Of a stretch of DNA of 64,000 nt, positions 43,843 through 53,622 are shown piece by piece. A model generated the notes under the pieces. The model made no database searches and was not told the origin of the DNA. It was given only the letters and a program-made list of their open reading frames with translations. The DNA is from Dipteris shenzhenensis (lineage: Eukaryota > Polypodiophyta > Polypodiopsida > Gleicheniales). Made by a program: the position numbers and the translations under genes. Position 1 is the stretch's first letter. Each line of letters starts with the position of its first letter. The stretch lies in assembly GCA_047967505.1 (NCBI GenBank), contig CM106540.1; one strand, given 5' to 3'.

Positions 43843-44269
43843 ATGAAAAGCTGATGCATGTGTGTACTCACTCTTTCCGTGCTTGTGCTTTCTTGATTTC
43901 TTCTTCTTCTTGGCATTTGTTTGCACAATTTGAGCCAAATTTTGAGTCAGCTGAGTCAAAGCAGTCACTGCACTTGCAAGCTATGCATTCAACATAGTAG
44001 CATCATCTGACTCACTGCTAGAACTAGTGTCACCTTTTGAGCAGGCCACACATAAAGCTACAACTGAGCTCAACGGTGATACTAGTTCTAGCAGTGAGTC
44101 AGATGATGCTACTATGTTGAATGCACAGCTTGCAAGTGAAGTGACTGCTTTGACTCAGCTGACTCAAAATTTGGCTCAGATTGTGCAAACAAATGCCAAG
44201 AAGAAGAAGAAGAAATCAAGAAAGCATAAGCACAGAAAGAGTGAGTATACACATGCATCAGCTTTTCAT
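43843..44269. repeat. 427-bp inverted repeat (arms ~193 bp, loop ~40 bp)
   Basis: Left arm 43,843-44,034 and right arm 44,075-44,269 are reverse complements at roughly 95% by eye; outer ends 'atgaaaagctgatgcatgtg' and 'cacatgcatcagcttttcat'. The right arm is open on the plus strand (44,027-44,275) and encodes a Ser/Asp-rich then Gln/Leu-rich then Lys-rich peptide ('DTSSSSESDDATMLNAQLAS', 'NLAQIVQTNAKKKKKKSRKH'). The left arm carries the same code inverted, with CAG (44,126-44,128) changed to TAG (complement of 43,981-43,983). It has no similarity to LINE B at this position and no clear TSD. It looks like a coding fragment duplicated head-to-head inside LINE A. Confidence 0.9.
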
Positions 44270-44689
44270 GACTAGACCTTTGGTACGCCCATGGTGTGGA
44301 GGTGAACTTCCAATTGGGTTTCACACATGAGGAGTCGGTGTGTGGTTTGGCGACAGGAGTTATCAGATTGCCGCTAGAGGCAAAGGTGGAGCAGGCACAC
44401 CTCTGGCCCCTCCAGAAGTGTGCGGAGCTGTTCGGGGTGGAAGCCTCCTTCATGATGAAGTGGGCACGAAAGATCGGTATTAAGTTGGTATCCGCACTAG
44501 TACGACGATGCACAAATACTGACTACTCGCCCTCTAAACCCCCGACAAAATCACATAAAGCAGTCTTTCTGGGGCAAGCACCCACTCACAAGAAGCCTTG
44601 TTCCCGACTCCCACATCCTCATGAGCTGGACCATAGTGAGTTGGAACGTACACAGGCTCCACGACCGTGTTCGTAGCCAGCCGTAGTAC

Positions 44690-45988
44690 CTGATACTCCG
44701 ACAAGATTTGTAGAGGGCAGTGGTAGGATGGACAGTGGATATCCTTATGATTCAGGAGCACATGGTTTTAGCTTTAGACATCAGACGACGCCATCACCTT
44801 CTCCCAGGGAGAGGTCCAAAGGAGTGGTCCCTTGCATTAGGACCAAGTGGAGGGGTTTGCATCTCAGTCTCACAGACTTTGGTCCCAGAGGTCTACGATC
44901 AGGGCGAGCTCACCAGGACGGGCAGTTTGGATGGGAGTTCGGACGGGAGAGTCCAAGATCGAGATCCTGAACGTGTATACCCCAGCATGCAGACAGCACC
45001 ACCCGGCCTTTTGGAGGAGGCTGTCAGAGTGTCTTCTGGATATAGACTCCTGGATTGTTGGAGGTGACTTCAACAACCTGGAGTTTGGGGAAGACAAGTA
45101 GGGTGGAGCCTCTTTTTCTAAGATGCCAGCAGCAGAGCGTAGCACCTGGGGGCAGTTCATTTTCATGATCAGCGACAGAGACCCGTGGAGAGAGCCATAT
45201 TTCAGTAGGACACCTGGCAGCCTTCTCTTCTCCTTTGGACAGAGAAGACATGATGGATTGCTACAGAGACTAGACCATTTCTATGTTGGGGACTGGGCAC
45301 TACATAGAGGCGGATCTACTGGGATTCTGACAGGTACCACGATGTCAGACCACTCTCCAGTGGTACTTCACTTGCATAAGCCCCGCCAAGGTCTCTCCCA
45401 GAAGGGGGTCCGCATTCCAGAGAACCTCCTACAGGACGAGGAGATTCAGCAGGTCATGGCAGGGATTTGGGAGCAGTCAGAGACGACACCATGTGAGGGT
45501 TAGGCTACGTGGGTGGCCGATGCAATTTAGAGGAGCAGTGAGGAGCTGCAGGCTCACGCCCTTCGGCGGAGGAGTACTCTTCAAGAGTGAGAGCGGGCTT
45601 TGAGGAGAGACCTCGCCTCCATCGAGAGGCTCAAGGAGCAGGACCCAGTGTCTTAATGGCTTGGTGACAGATTCGAGTGCTTGTCTCGAGCTCCAAGACA
45701 CGGAGGTGCGATGGGCTGAGTTCTCCTATCATTCCTTCCGGGTCCGATGGGTGCAGCAAGGGGACAAGATGACGAAGTAGTTCTTTCATACCACTGGGCT
45801 CCGATCAACAAGCACACAACTACGTCTCCGGTCCTCGCAGGGCATCATGCACACTGACCCGTAGGAGAATCTGGACATGACCACGGGTTTCTATAGCCAG
45901 CTCTTTTAGACGGAGAGGATGACCCCAGCTAGTTTTGTGGCTCGAGAGCTAGTTTGGGATCACGTTCCGCTAGTAGTCTTGCAGGACT
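44690..45988 (+). pseudogene. LINE A ORF2 endonuclease and linker
   Basis: AP-type endonuclease in pieces: 'VDILMIQEHMVLALDIRRRH' at about 44,724, 'GPSGGVCISVSQT', 'RSKIEILNVYTPA' (with frameshift), 'WIVGGDFNNLEFGED' at about 45,050-45,100, 'LLQRLDHFYVGDWALHRGG', and 'GTTMSDHSPVVLHLHK' with the catalytic SDH at about 45,340. Each aligns with LINE B (59,098-59,760). A linker with several TAG codons follows ('ERALRRDLASIERLKEQ') up to the copia insertion point. The endonuclease nicks target DNA in active LINEs; this copy is dead. Confidence 0.82.
45984..45988 (+). repeat. 5-bp TSD of the nested copia (left)
   Basis: GGACT, repeated at 51,444-51,448 after the 3' LTR. Confidence 0.9.
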
Positions 45989-46286
45989 TGTTGAGATATC
46001 AAGCTCTACCCCCGATATATCTCCTGGATGACTATCATTTATGTCACTGCCTATGTTAGTTGTACTCGTGGTGTAGTTAGACTACCACGTATGTTTTTTG
46101 TTTGGGTTCACATATGAACCACGTATTCTAGGTTTCGACATATAGGGTATTTCCCTCTTCTATTGTATTGTTGTTGTATGCAAAAGTGAAGAAAGGCTTC
46201 ACCCTCCAACTTTGTGTCCTCTCTCTTTTGTGTGTTGTGAAGAAAGCTGAACTTGAGTCTCCTATCTCTCTCCCTCATTCTTTACA
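45989..46286 (+). repeat. 5' LTR of nested copia
   Basis: TGTTGAGATATCAAGC...CATTCTTTACA, 298 bp. Differs from the 3' LTR at two substitutions (gtcactgcc/gtcaccgcc and ttttttgttt/tttttggttt). Confidence 0.97.
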
Positions 46287-46298
46287 TGGTATCAGAGC
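46287..46298 (+). promoter_or_regulatory. Primer-binding site, tRNA-iMet
   Basis: TGGTATCAGAGC, perfect, directly after the LTR. Confidence 0.95.
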
Positions 46299-46832
46299 CT
46301 TGTTCGTGGTAAGGAGCTCAAGAAAGCAAGCCAAGTTTGTGGTGTCTTGGTAAGAGGACCAGTGTTGCTTTCCTATTTCGAGTTTGGGAGCAAATCTCTG
46401 CAGGTAGCACAGCCAAAAGTGCAGGAGTGCACTGTTTCAGATTGAGAGGCCCTTCGCGGTGTGGCGAGAGCACAGTATATTTTTTTGATTTGAGGCCGTT
46501 TCAGGGCCCGTTTTGAAGGCGGAAGTTCTTCGCAGGCACTCAAAAAAAGGCCCTGTTTTTCGCTGTGCGACCACTTGCGCGGCTAGTCGGTGGAAAGGTG
46601 CCACCGAAATTGCATCGTATGCCTGTGTGCAGAGATATTGGGAGTTGCAGATTCATGCCTGTTGCCTGTTGATGCAAAATCGTCACTAGGAAGTGACTGT
46701 GTGGTGAAATACCACTTTCGTCTCAGTGTTGCGGATCTGCCCCTGTGAGGCTGTTTGCAGAAGTTTTGCTATCTGCCCTTGTGAGGCATTTGCTGTGTTT
46801 ACAGGTTGCTGTTGCAATTCGTGATTTGTAAA

Positions 46833-49800
46833 ATGTCTGAGAATCTGTCTACCATTGTCAGTGAGAAGCTTGACAAGAACAACTTCCAAGCATGGAAGTT
46901 CAGGATGACAAACTTCCTTATGGGAAAGGGAGTTTGGGAGTACATCAGTGGTGAAACTACAGAACCAGTTTTGGGTGCTACTCCCACTCCTGCTGAATTG
47001 AAGGCCTTTAAAGAATGGCATGAAAAAGCCAGAAAATGCTTGTATTGGCTGTCTGTTAGCATTTCAGATTCTATGATTGTGCATATACAGGATGTAGAGA
47101 CGCCTAAGGAGGCATGGGATACATTGGTGAAGCTGTATAGCACAAATACCAAAGCACGAAAGATGCAGCTAAAGCAGGAGCTGCACAATGTGCAAAGGAA
47201 AAATATGAATATAAATGAGTATTCCTTGAAGGTGAAAGGCCTTGCAGATTCTCTTGCCTCCATTGGAGCACCTGTTGATGATGAGGACTTAGTGTCCGTG
47301 ACCTTGAATGGTCTTGGGAAAGATTATGCACAGTTTCGGACATCCATTGGAGTCCGTGAAACATTTCCTGATTTTCAGGAACTTATTGCTCTCTTGCTGA
47401 GTGAAGAGCAAAGGAATGGTGGTTCGGCCACCTCAACTTCTCAAGAGACTGCTTTCTACTCGAATACAGGTAGAGGCAGGGGTAGAGGAAGAGGCCGTTT
47501 TGGTGGCCGTGCAGGAAATCAGAACCAGCAGCAACAACAGGAAAACCAGTCCTATGGAGGAGGACGTGGTAGTTCTAGAGGCAGGGGGAGCCAAAGAGGC
47601 CGTGGTTCATGGCAAAGGAACCAGCAAGTAAATAGCAGCACAGAATGCTATTATTGTGGAAAGCCTGGACACAAGGAGAATACATGCTATAAAAAGCAGA
47701 ATGACGTCAAAAGTGGGAAGTTGCAGCAAAGCAACTATGCATCATCAAGTGGGCATGGTGACGACAGAAATGAGCACCTCTTTGTGATGCAGCATATGGT
47801 TAACTCCATGTCAGGAGATGCTGCAGCTTGCAATGATGTTTGGTATGTTGATTCAGGTGCCTCTAACCACATGACCAGTCATGGTGAGTGGTTTCATGAT
47901 GTTAGAAATTTGGATAAGCCAGGTTATGTTGAAACAGGTGATGATACTGCGCACCCAATTACGCAGGTTGGTAAAGTGCCATTGGCTATGCAGGATGGCA
48001 AAACGAAGTACTTGGCAGATGTACTTCATGTTCCAAAAATCACTAAGAACCTGGTTTCAGTTGGCCAGATGGTTGAGCAAGGTCTGCAGGTTAGATTTAA
48101 TCCTGATGGATGCTTTGTTGAAGACTTGAAAAATAAGTGCCGCTTGGTTGCAAAAGGCAATAAAAATGGCAGAATGTTCACCTTGGATGTTGATATGCCT
48201 GAGGTGAAAGCCGCTATGTTTGCGCATGGGAGAGGTGTCATTGCAGATATTGAGATATGGCACAAGCGCATTGGGCACGTGAATATACAAAGGCTGAAAT
48301 CTATGCAAACGAAAAACATTGTTGCAGGTTTGCCTAAATTCAGAGTTGAGGGAATGCAAAAGGTATGTGAAGCATGCCAAATGGGTAAGCAGGCCAGACA
48401 TGCATTTCCCAAAAATGCTAAGGTGAGCAGAAGACCTTTGGAAGTGATCCATTCAGATGTTTGGACAACCAAAGCTGCTTCTATTGGTGGATGCCATTAT
48501 TATGTGACGTTTATTGATGACTACACTAGGAAGGTGTGGATTTATTTTATGAAGCACAAAAGTGAAGTGTTCAGCCATTTCAAGGCTTTTAAGGCCATGG
48601 TTGAAAAAGAGAAAGGTGTGCATATTAAAGTGCTAAGATCTGATGGAGGGGGAGAGTACTTTTCAGAAGAATTTTGTGAATATCTGAAAGAACAGGGAAT
48701 TCAAAGGAAGTACTCATGCAGGTCTACCCCTCAGTAGAATGGGGTTGCAGAAAGGAAGAACATGCATATTGCAGAAGTAGGACGGGCGATCCTAAATGAG
48801 AAAAACATGCCTGATTATTTTTGGGCTGAAGCAGTAGCAACTGCTGTTTATATTATGAACAGAACCCCCACTGCAGCTGTCCATGGCATGACGCCTGAAG
48901 AAATGTATACAGGCCAAAAACCAGATATTTCTCACTTGAAGGTATTTGGTTGCATAGCTTATGTTCATGTTCCTGATGAGAAGAGAACAAAGCTGGATCC
49001 AAAGGCAAAAAAATGCATCTTTATTGGATATGCTCTGCACCAGAAAGGGTATCGCTGTTATAACCCTTCCACCCGCAAAATGCAAGTGAGCAGAGATGTT
49101 GTTTTTGATGAAATGAGCAGCTGGTATGCACCAATTGTTATGGTAGGAGATGCAGATGCAGGAAATGGGAATGCTGCAATAAATGCAGAGCAGCAATCTC
49201 AAGCCTTGAGTGGACCCAGAGAGTCCTCTACTAGTGGATCTAATGCATGGACAGGGAGATTGAGATCTAGTGAATCGTCACATGGCAGTCCTGATAGTGT
49301 TGTGCAGGTATCACATAAGGGAAAAGAAAAAGTGGACCATGCTCCAGTGTTTGATGTGTCTGCTGGTAGCTCTCATGTTGATGGAGAGTCAAGTGGCTCT
49401 GAAATGAGCCTTGATGAGGAACTTGGGATTCCTTCTGTTGTTACACCTGGTGCAAGGAAAAGCAGGCATGATTTAAAGACTCCTGCAACTGATCCAGTTG
49501 TACGGAGGTCCACTCGTATTAAGTATCCAGTTGATAGGCTGAGATATGATGGGTATACAGCACATCACTATACTTATATGGTCAAGGTTCTAGAGGAGCC
49601 AGAGCCCACATGTTTTGAGGATGCAGCAGGGCATAAAAATTGGGAAGCAGCTATGGATGAAGAGATGGCTGCCTTGGATGCAAACCACACTTGGGATTTG
49701 ATGCCTTTGCCTTATGATAAGAAGGCTATTGGCTGCAAGTGGGTTTACAAAGTAAAGCACAATGCTGATGGGTCTGTTAGCAGGTACAAGGCAAGATTGG

Positions 49801-51188
49801 TTGCCAAAGGTTTTGCGCAGACATATGGAATTGACTATGAGGAAACTTTCAGCCCAGTTGCAAGGATGGCAACCGTGAGAGCAGTAATTGCTATGGCTGC
49901 TGCAAAGGGATGGTCTTTGCATCAAATGGATGTGAAAAATGCCTTCTTGCATGGTGACTTGCAGGAAGAGGTTTATATGATGCAGCCAGAAGGTTATGAG
50001 GATAATGCACACCCCGATTTTGTATGCAGGTTGCGCAAAGCCTTGTATGGCTTAAAACAGGCGCCGAGGGCATGGTCAGACAAGATAGGGCAATATCTTG
50101 TCACTATTGGATTTCAGATTTCCAATTCAGATTTTTCACTTTATGTGAAAAGGACAAACAGAGGGATTGTGCTTGTAGTCATCTATGTTGATGACTTGAT
50201 TATTATAGGTGATAGTGATGCAGACATTAATGAAGTGAAGCTGTTGTTGAAGCAGAAATTTGAGATGAAGGATTTGGGAGAGCTGCGTTACTTCTTGGGC
50301 ATTGAGGTTATTAGATCCCCGAGTGGGATATGGCTGTTGCAAAGGCAATACGGTTTGGACATGCTGTCCAAATATGGGATGACAGGCTGTAAGCCTATCT
50401 CTGTTCCATTGGAGCAGAATGTGAAGCTCAATGCAGAGACAGGTGAGCTTCTTGAAGATATTACTATGTACAGGCGCATAGTAGGTAGCTTGATTTACAT
50501 GACTATAACCAGACCAAATTTGAGCTATGCTGTGGGGCTGGTGAGTCAGTTTATGCAGGCACCGAGGAAGCCACATTTGGATGCGGCTAGACGCATACTG
50601 CGGTATGTGAAGTCCACATTGCATTATGGACTGTTTTATGAAGCTGGGTGTGTATTACAGGTACATGGATACACAGATGCTGACTGGGCTGGTAGTGTCT
50701 CAGACAGGAGATCTACTAGTGGTTTTATGTTTTCCCTTGGGAGTGGTGCCATCAGTTGGAGCAGCAAGAAGCAGCCAACAGTTGCCTTGTCGAGCACAGA
50801 GGCTGAGTACAGGGGTGCAGCAATGGCTGCATGTGAGGTAGCTTGGTTACGGAAGCTACTTGCAGATATGGGACAGTCAATTCATGCAGCAGTTGTCATT
50901 CATTGTGACAACATTAGCAGCATCATGCTTGCTAATAACCCAGTTTATCATGCTAGAACGAAGCACATTGAGGTGCATTATCACTTTGTGAGAGAGAAGG
51001 TTCTAGCTGGTGAGATTGATCTTGTCTATGTCAGCACTGAGGAGCAGGTGGCTGATATTTTTACGAAGGCATTGGGTACCGAGAAGCTTCGCAGATTTAG
51101 GAGCTTGCTTGGTGTACGTGAGATGGATTTGAGCTTGAGGGGGAGTGTTGAGATATCAAGCTCTACCCCCGATATATCTCCTGGATGA
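46833..51188 (+). CDS. Copia gag-pol polyprotein (one internal TAG)
   Basis: A single frame of 1,451 codons, interrupted only by TAG at codon 635 (48,735-48,737). Start: ATG 46,833 ('MSENLSTIVSEKLDKNNFQA') is preferred over ATG 46,806 because gag homology begins there. Domains: UBN2 gag (about 20-190), Gly/Arg-rich linker, zinc knuckle 'CYYCGKPGHKENTC' (272-285), protease 'VDSGAS' (Asp340), pre-integrase and HHCC ('CEACQMGKQ'), integrase core Asp542, Asp604, Glu640 (D35E), RT with YVDD at 1118-1121, RNase H with 'YTDADWAG' (Asp1282) and 'STEAEY', ending 'ADIFTKALGTEKLRRFRSLL'. The stop replaces the usual Gln before NGVAERKN, within the integrase catalytic core. Unless read through, RT and RNase H are not made. 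Otherwise remarkably intact. Confidence 0.95.
51131..51145 (+). promoter_or_regulatory. Polypurine tract
   Basis: 'gagcttgagggggag' directly before the 3' LTR, overlapping the end of the pol frame. Confidence 0.85.
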
Positions 51189-51443
51189 CTATCATTTATG
51201 TCACCGCCTATGTTAGTTGTACTCGTGGTGTAGTTAGACTACCACGTATGTTTTTGGTTTGGGTTCACATATGAACCACGTATTCTAGGTTTCGACATAT
51301 AGGGTATTTCCCTCTTCTATTGTATTGTTGTTGTATGCAAAAGTGAAGAAAGGCTTCACCCTCCAACTTTGTGTCCTCTCTCTTTTGTGTGTTGTGAAGA
51401 AAGCTGAACTTGAGTCTCCTATCTCTCTCCCTCATTCTTTACA
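51146..51443 (+). repeat. 3' LTR of nested copia
   Basis: 298 bp, TGTTGAG...TTTACA. The gag-pol stop (TGA at 51,186-51,188) lies inside this LTR. Followed by TSD GGACT at 51,444-51,448. Confidence 0.97.
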
Positions 51444-53522
51444 GGACTTATGCAGCAGACTTGAGGAGCCTTTCACAGATAAGGAGCTCTGGGAAGCCCT
51501 CAAGGCTCTCCCGACCCAGAAGTGCCCGACTGAGGATGGCTTGACTCCGGCCTTCTTCTGAAACTTCTGGGAGATTATCTCCACCCCTTTCCGTCTAGCT
51601 TGCCAGGAGATTTTCGACATAAGCCTTAGGTTTCTTCACAGGCTTTGAGGAGAGACAGGAGATCCGGGAGTGGGGGAGTGACTTTGGCTTTAGATGGATA
51701 CTGCGGGGCTAGACAGCGAGATACCTCGGATGCCAAGTGGGTATCGACATTACAGTAGAGCAGCAGATTGCCCCGGTCCTTGAGAGTGTTCGGCGCAAGC
51801 TTCTCTATTGGAGCTCGGCCAAACTCTCCTTAGCATGTCGCGCCTTAGTGGCAAACCAGGTCCTTGCCATGGCTTGGTATATCGCCCTCCTGTTGGTGCT
51901 CGCACAGAGGTTGCATTGGGTAGCTTGGTACCGAACTTCCTTAGGGCAAGTTCAGATGGCACGAGGAACACTAGGGCCCGAGTAGCTTTGCAGATAGTGA
52001 TCATGCCACAGGCACTGGGAGGCTTGGGTGTCATTGATCCAGAGATGCATTGCAGGGCCCTTTTGGGCAAGTTGGTGGTTTGTGGCCTCATCCCAGGTGC
52101 AGAGCCTGGGAAGCTCCTCTTATAGCGAGGGCTTCTGAGGAACACCCCACGCACTGGGGGACGTTGGCAACCTTCACATCGATGGATCTTCTCAGAGGCC
52201 CCCCTTACGGGGAAGGGCTCCCTATGGCAGAGACTGGCAAGGGGTCTCATCCGTGCTCCACTTAGATGTAGAGAGGAGTTTGAGCGCCAGCCCCTTATGT
52301 GGCACCCAGAGATCAGAGATCAGGAGGGCCGTATGCTCAGGCAGCAGACTCACATTGGTTGGGCACAGTGGGACGGTGGTCCAGCAAGGTCCTTTGATCG
52401 TTGGAGCAAACTACCTATGGAGACAAAGGCGAGGCTTGATGCCCTAGCGCATCTGCGAGGGACAGGGCAGTGGATGGGCGAGATTGACTTAGCCATTTCG
52501 GAGTCCTAGTGGGAAGGACTTCACGTTTGGAGAGACATCAGATGGTTGGGGTAGTTTGTTCGTACTGGTGTTCCCTTGAGGATGTTGATGCAGCGCAGAA
52601 GCACGCACCTCGGCTTCTTCCGTGTAGGACCTGGAGGCCTACTTCAGCCACTCACTAAGAGTGACCCCGAGATGGATGGGAGTCTTGATGGGATACACTG
52701 GCAGATGATCAGAGTGGTGGGCCGTTTGGGGAAGAAGTGGCACATTGACCCTCACAGTATTTCAGAGCAGGATGCCTCTAGATGGCGCCTTTGGCTGTGG
52801 GAGGGTAGACCCCTAAGGGAGGTCCAGTGGAATCCAGGAGAGTGGTCTTGAACCCCCAGAGGCAGCTCAGCTGAGCAGGTGAATGAGGTGCCCTTCTTTT
52901 CCTACACCACACGGATTGGCAGGAGGCTTCAGATCCTTACTTATTCTGGGTGGATGCCCATGGAGGCTTGCCCATCGGACCATGGTTGTAGCAGATGCGA
53001 GTGGACGAGCAGTGCCATTGTTGATCCGATGGTGCTCTAGAGACTATCCCGCATTGCCTGTGGAGCTATCGTAGTGCAGCGAGGATCTGGATGGAAGCCC
53101 TCAGGATCATGACATGGATGCAGAGTCTTCATAGAGACTACACTTGGGAAATGGTGGTTTGGTTGATAGAGGGAGGACATGCGTTTCACATTGATGAGAT
53201 CTCCCCAACCTACCGGATACATGGTCAGAGCATCCAGAGTCCACGAGGCAGTCCCCCTGACAGTCTAGCTCCTCCTCCTCCTCCTAAGGAGGACAGTGTC
53301 TGGGAGGTGGTAGCCAGCATCACAGCTTGGAACATTTAGGTGGCTTGCTACAGTCTTGTGATGGGTGAGCACCCGGTTCCACCCGCGGCTACCCTAGTTG
53401 CCATATGGCAGGATATCATTTACACTCTACGGTCCACCTGGGAGCGCGGGACTCTAGGCTCTAGGGCGACTATCGAGAGGCGTGCTCGTTTCTGCAAGGC
53501 TTGGTTTTTCTTTCAGCCTTTT
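51444..53522 (+). pseudogene. LINE A ORF2 C-terminal part with RT core deleted
   Basis: Resumes LINE A after copia: 'FTDKELWEALKALPTQKCPT' (RT N-terminal block), a stop, 'NFWEIISTPFRLACQEIF', then at about 51,630-51,690 it jumps to sequence matching LINE B only after its YADD region ('TARYLGCQVGIDITVEQQ'). About 700-750 bp with the palm, FEKAYD and YADD motifs are missing. It continues with 'RRKLLYWSSAKLSLACRALV', 'MPQALGGLGVIDPEMHCRAL', 'GMRQ'-free linker, 'WRLWLWEGRPLREVQW' and a zf-RVT-like 'QCHC...ETIPHCLWSYRSA' region in shifted frames near 53,000-53,090, then 'SVWEVVASITAWNI'. Three TAG codons stand where LINE B has CAG, or the reverse. Confidence 0.82.
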
Positions 53523-53622
53523 TTGGTTTTTTTTCCATACTCAACACCTTCGGGGCTGCTGTCTTGTATGAAAATCTTTCAAGCATTAATACAAGGTTCC
53601 TTTCTTTGCCAAAAAAAAAAAC

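Larger units (their letters stand above)
45989..51443 (+). mobile_element. Full-length Ty1/copia element nested in LINE A
   Basis: 5,455 bp with two 298-bp LTRs, a perfect tRNA-iMet PBS, one gag-pol frame with a single premature stop, a PPT and 5-bp TSDs (GGACT). The LTRs differ at two positions by eye (about 99.3% identical), so insertion is recent. Excising it plus one TSD copy rejoins LINE A ORF2 ('VVLQ' to 'DLCSRLEEPF'), fixing the order: LINE A first, copia later. Confidence 0.97.
41627..53622 (+). mobile_element. LINE A: decayed L1-type LINE, interrupted
   Basis: Plus-strand LINE related to LINE B at 56.2-63.5 kb. It has a C/T-rich 5' part (41,627-41,960), ORF1 (42,025-about 43,430), an inter-ORF region holding a minisatellite and long hairpin, ORF2 endonuclease (about 44,690-45,988), the nested copia element (45,989-51,443 plus TSD), and the rest of ORF2 (51,449-53,520), ending in a short A-run (about 53,611-53,622). 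No TSD joins its two flanks: the left is gypsy integrase, the right LINE C. So the 5' end is truncated or rearranged. Dead: many stops and most of the RT core is missing. Confidence 0.85.
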
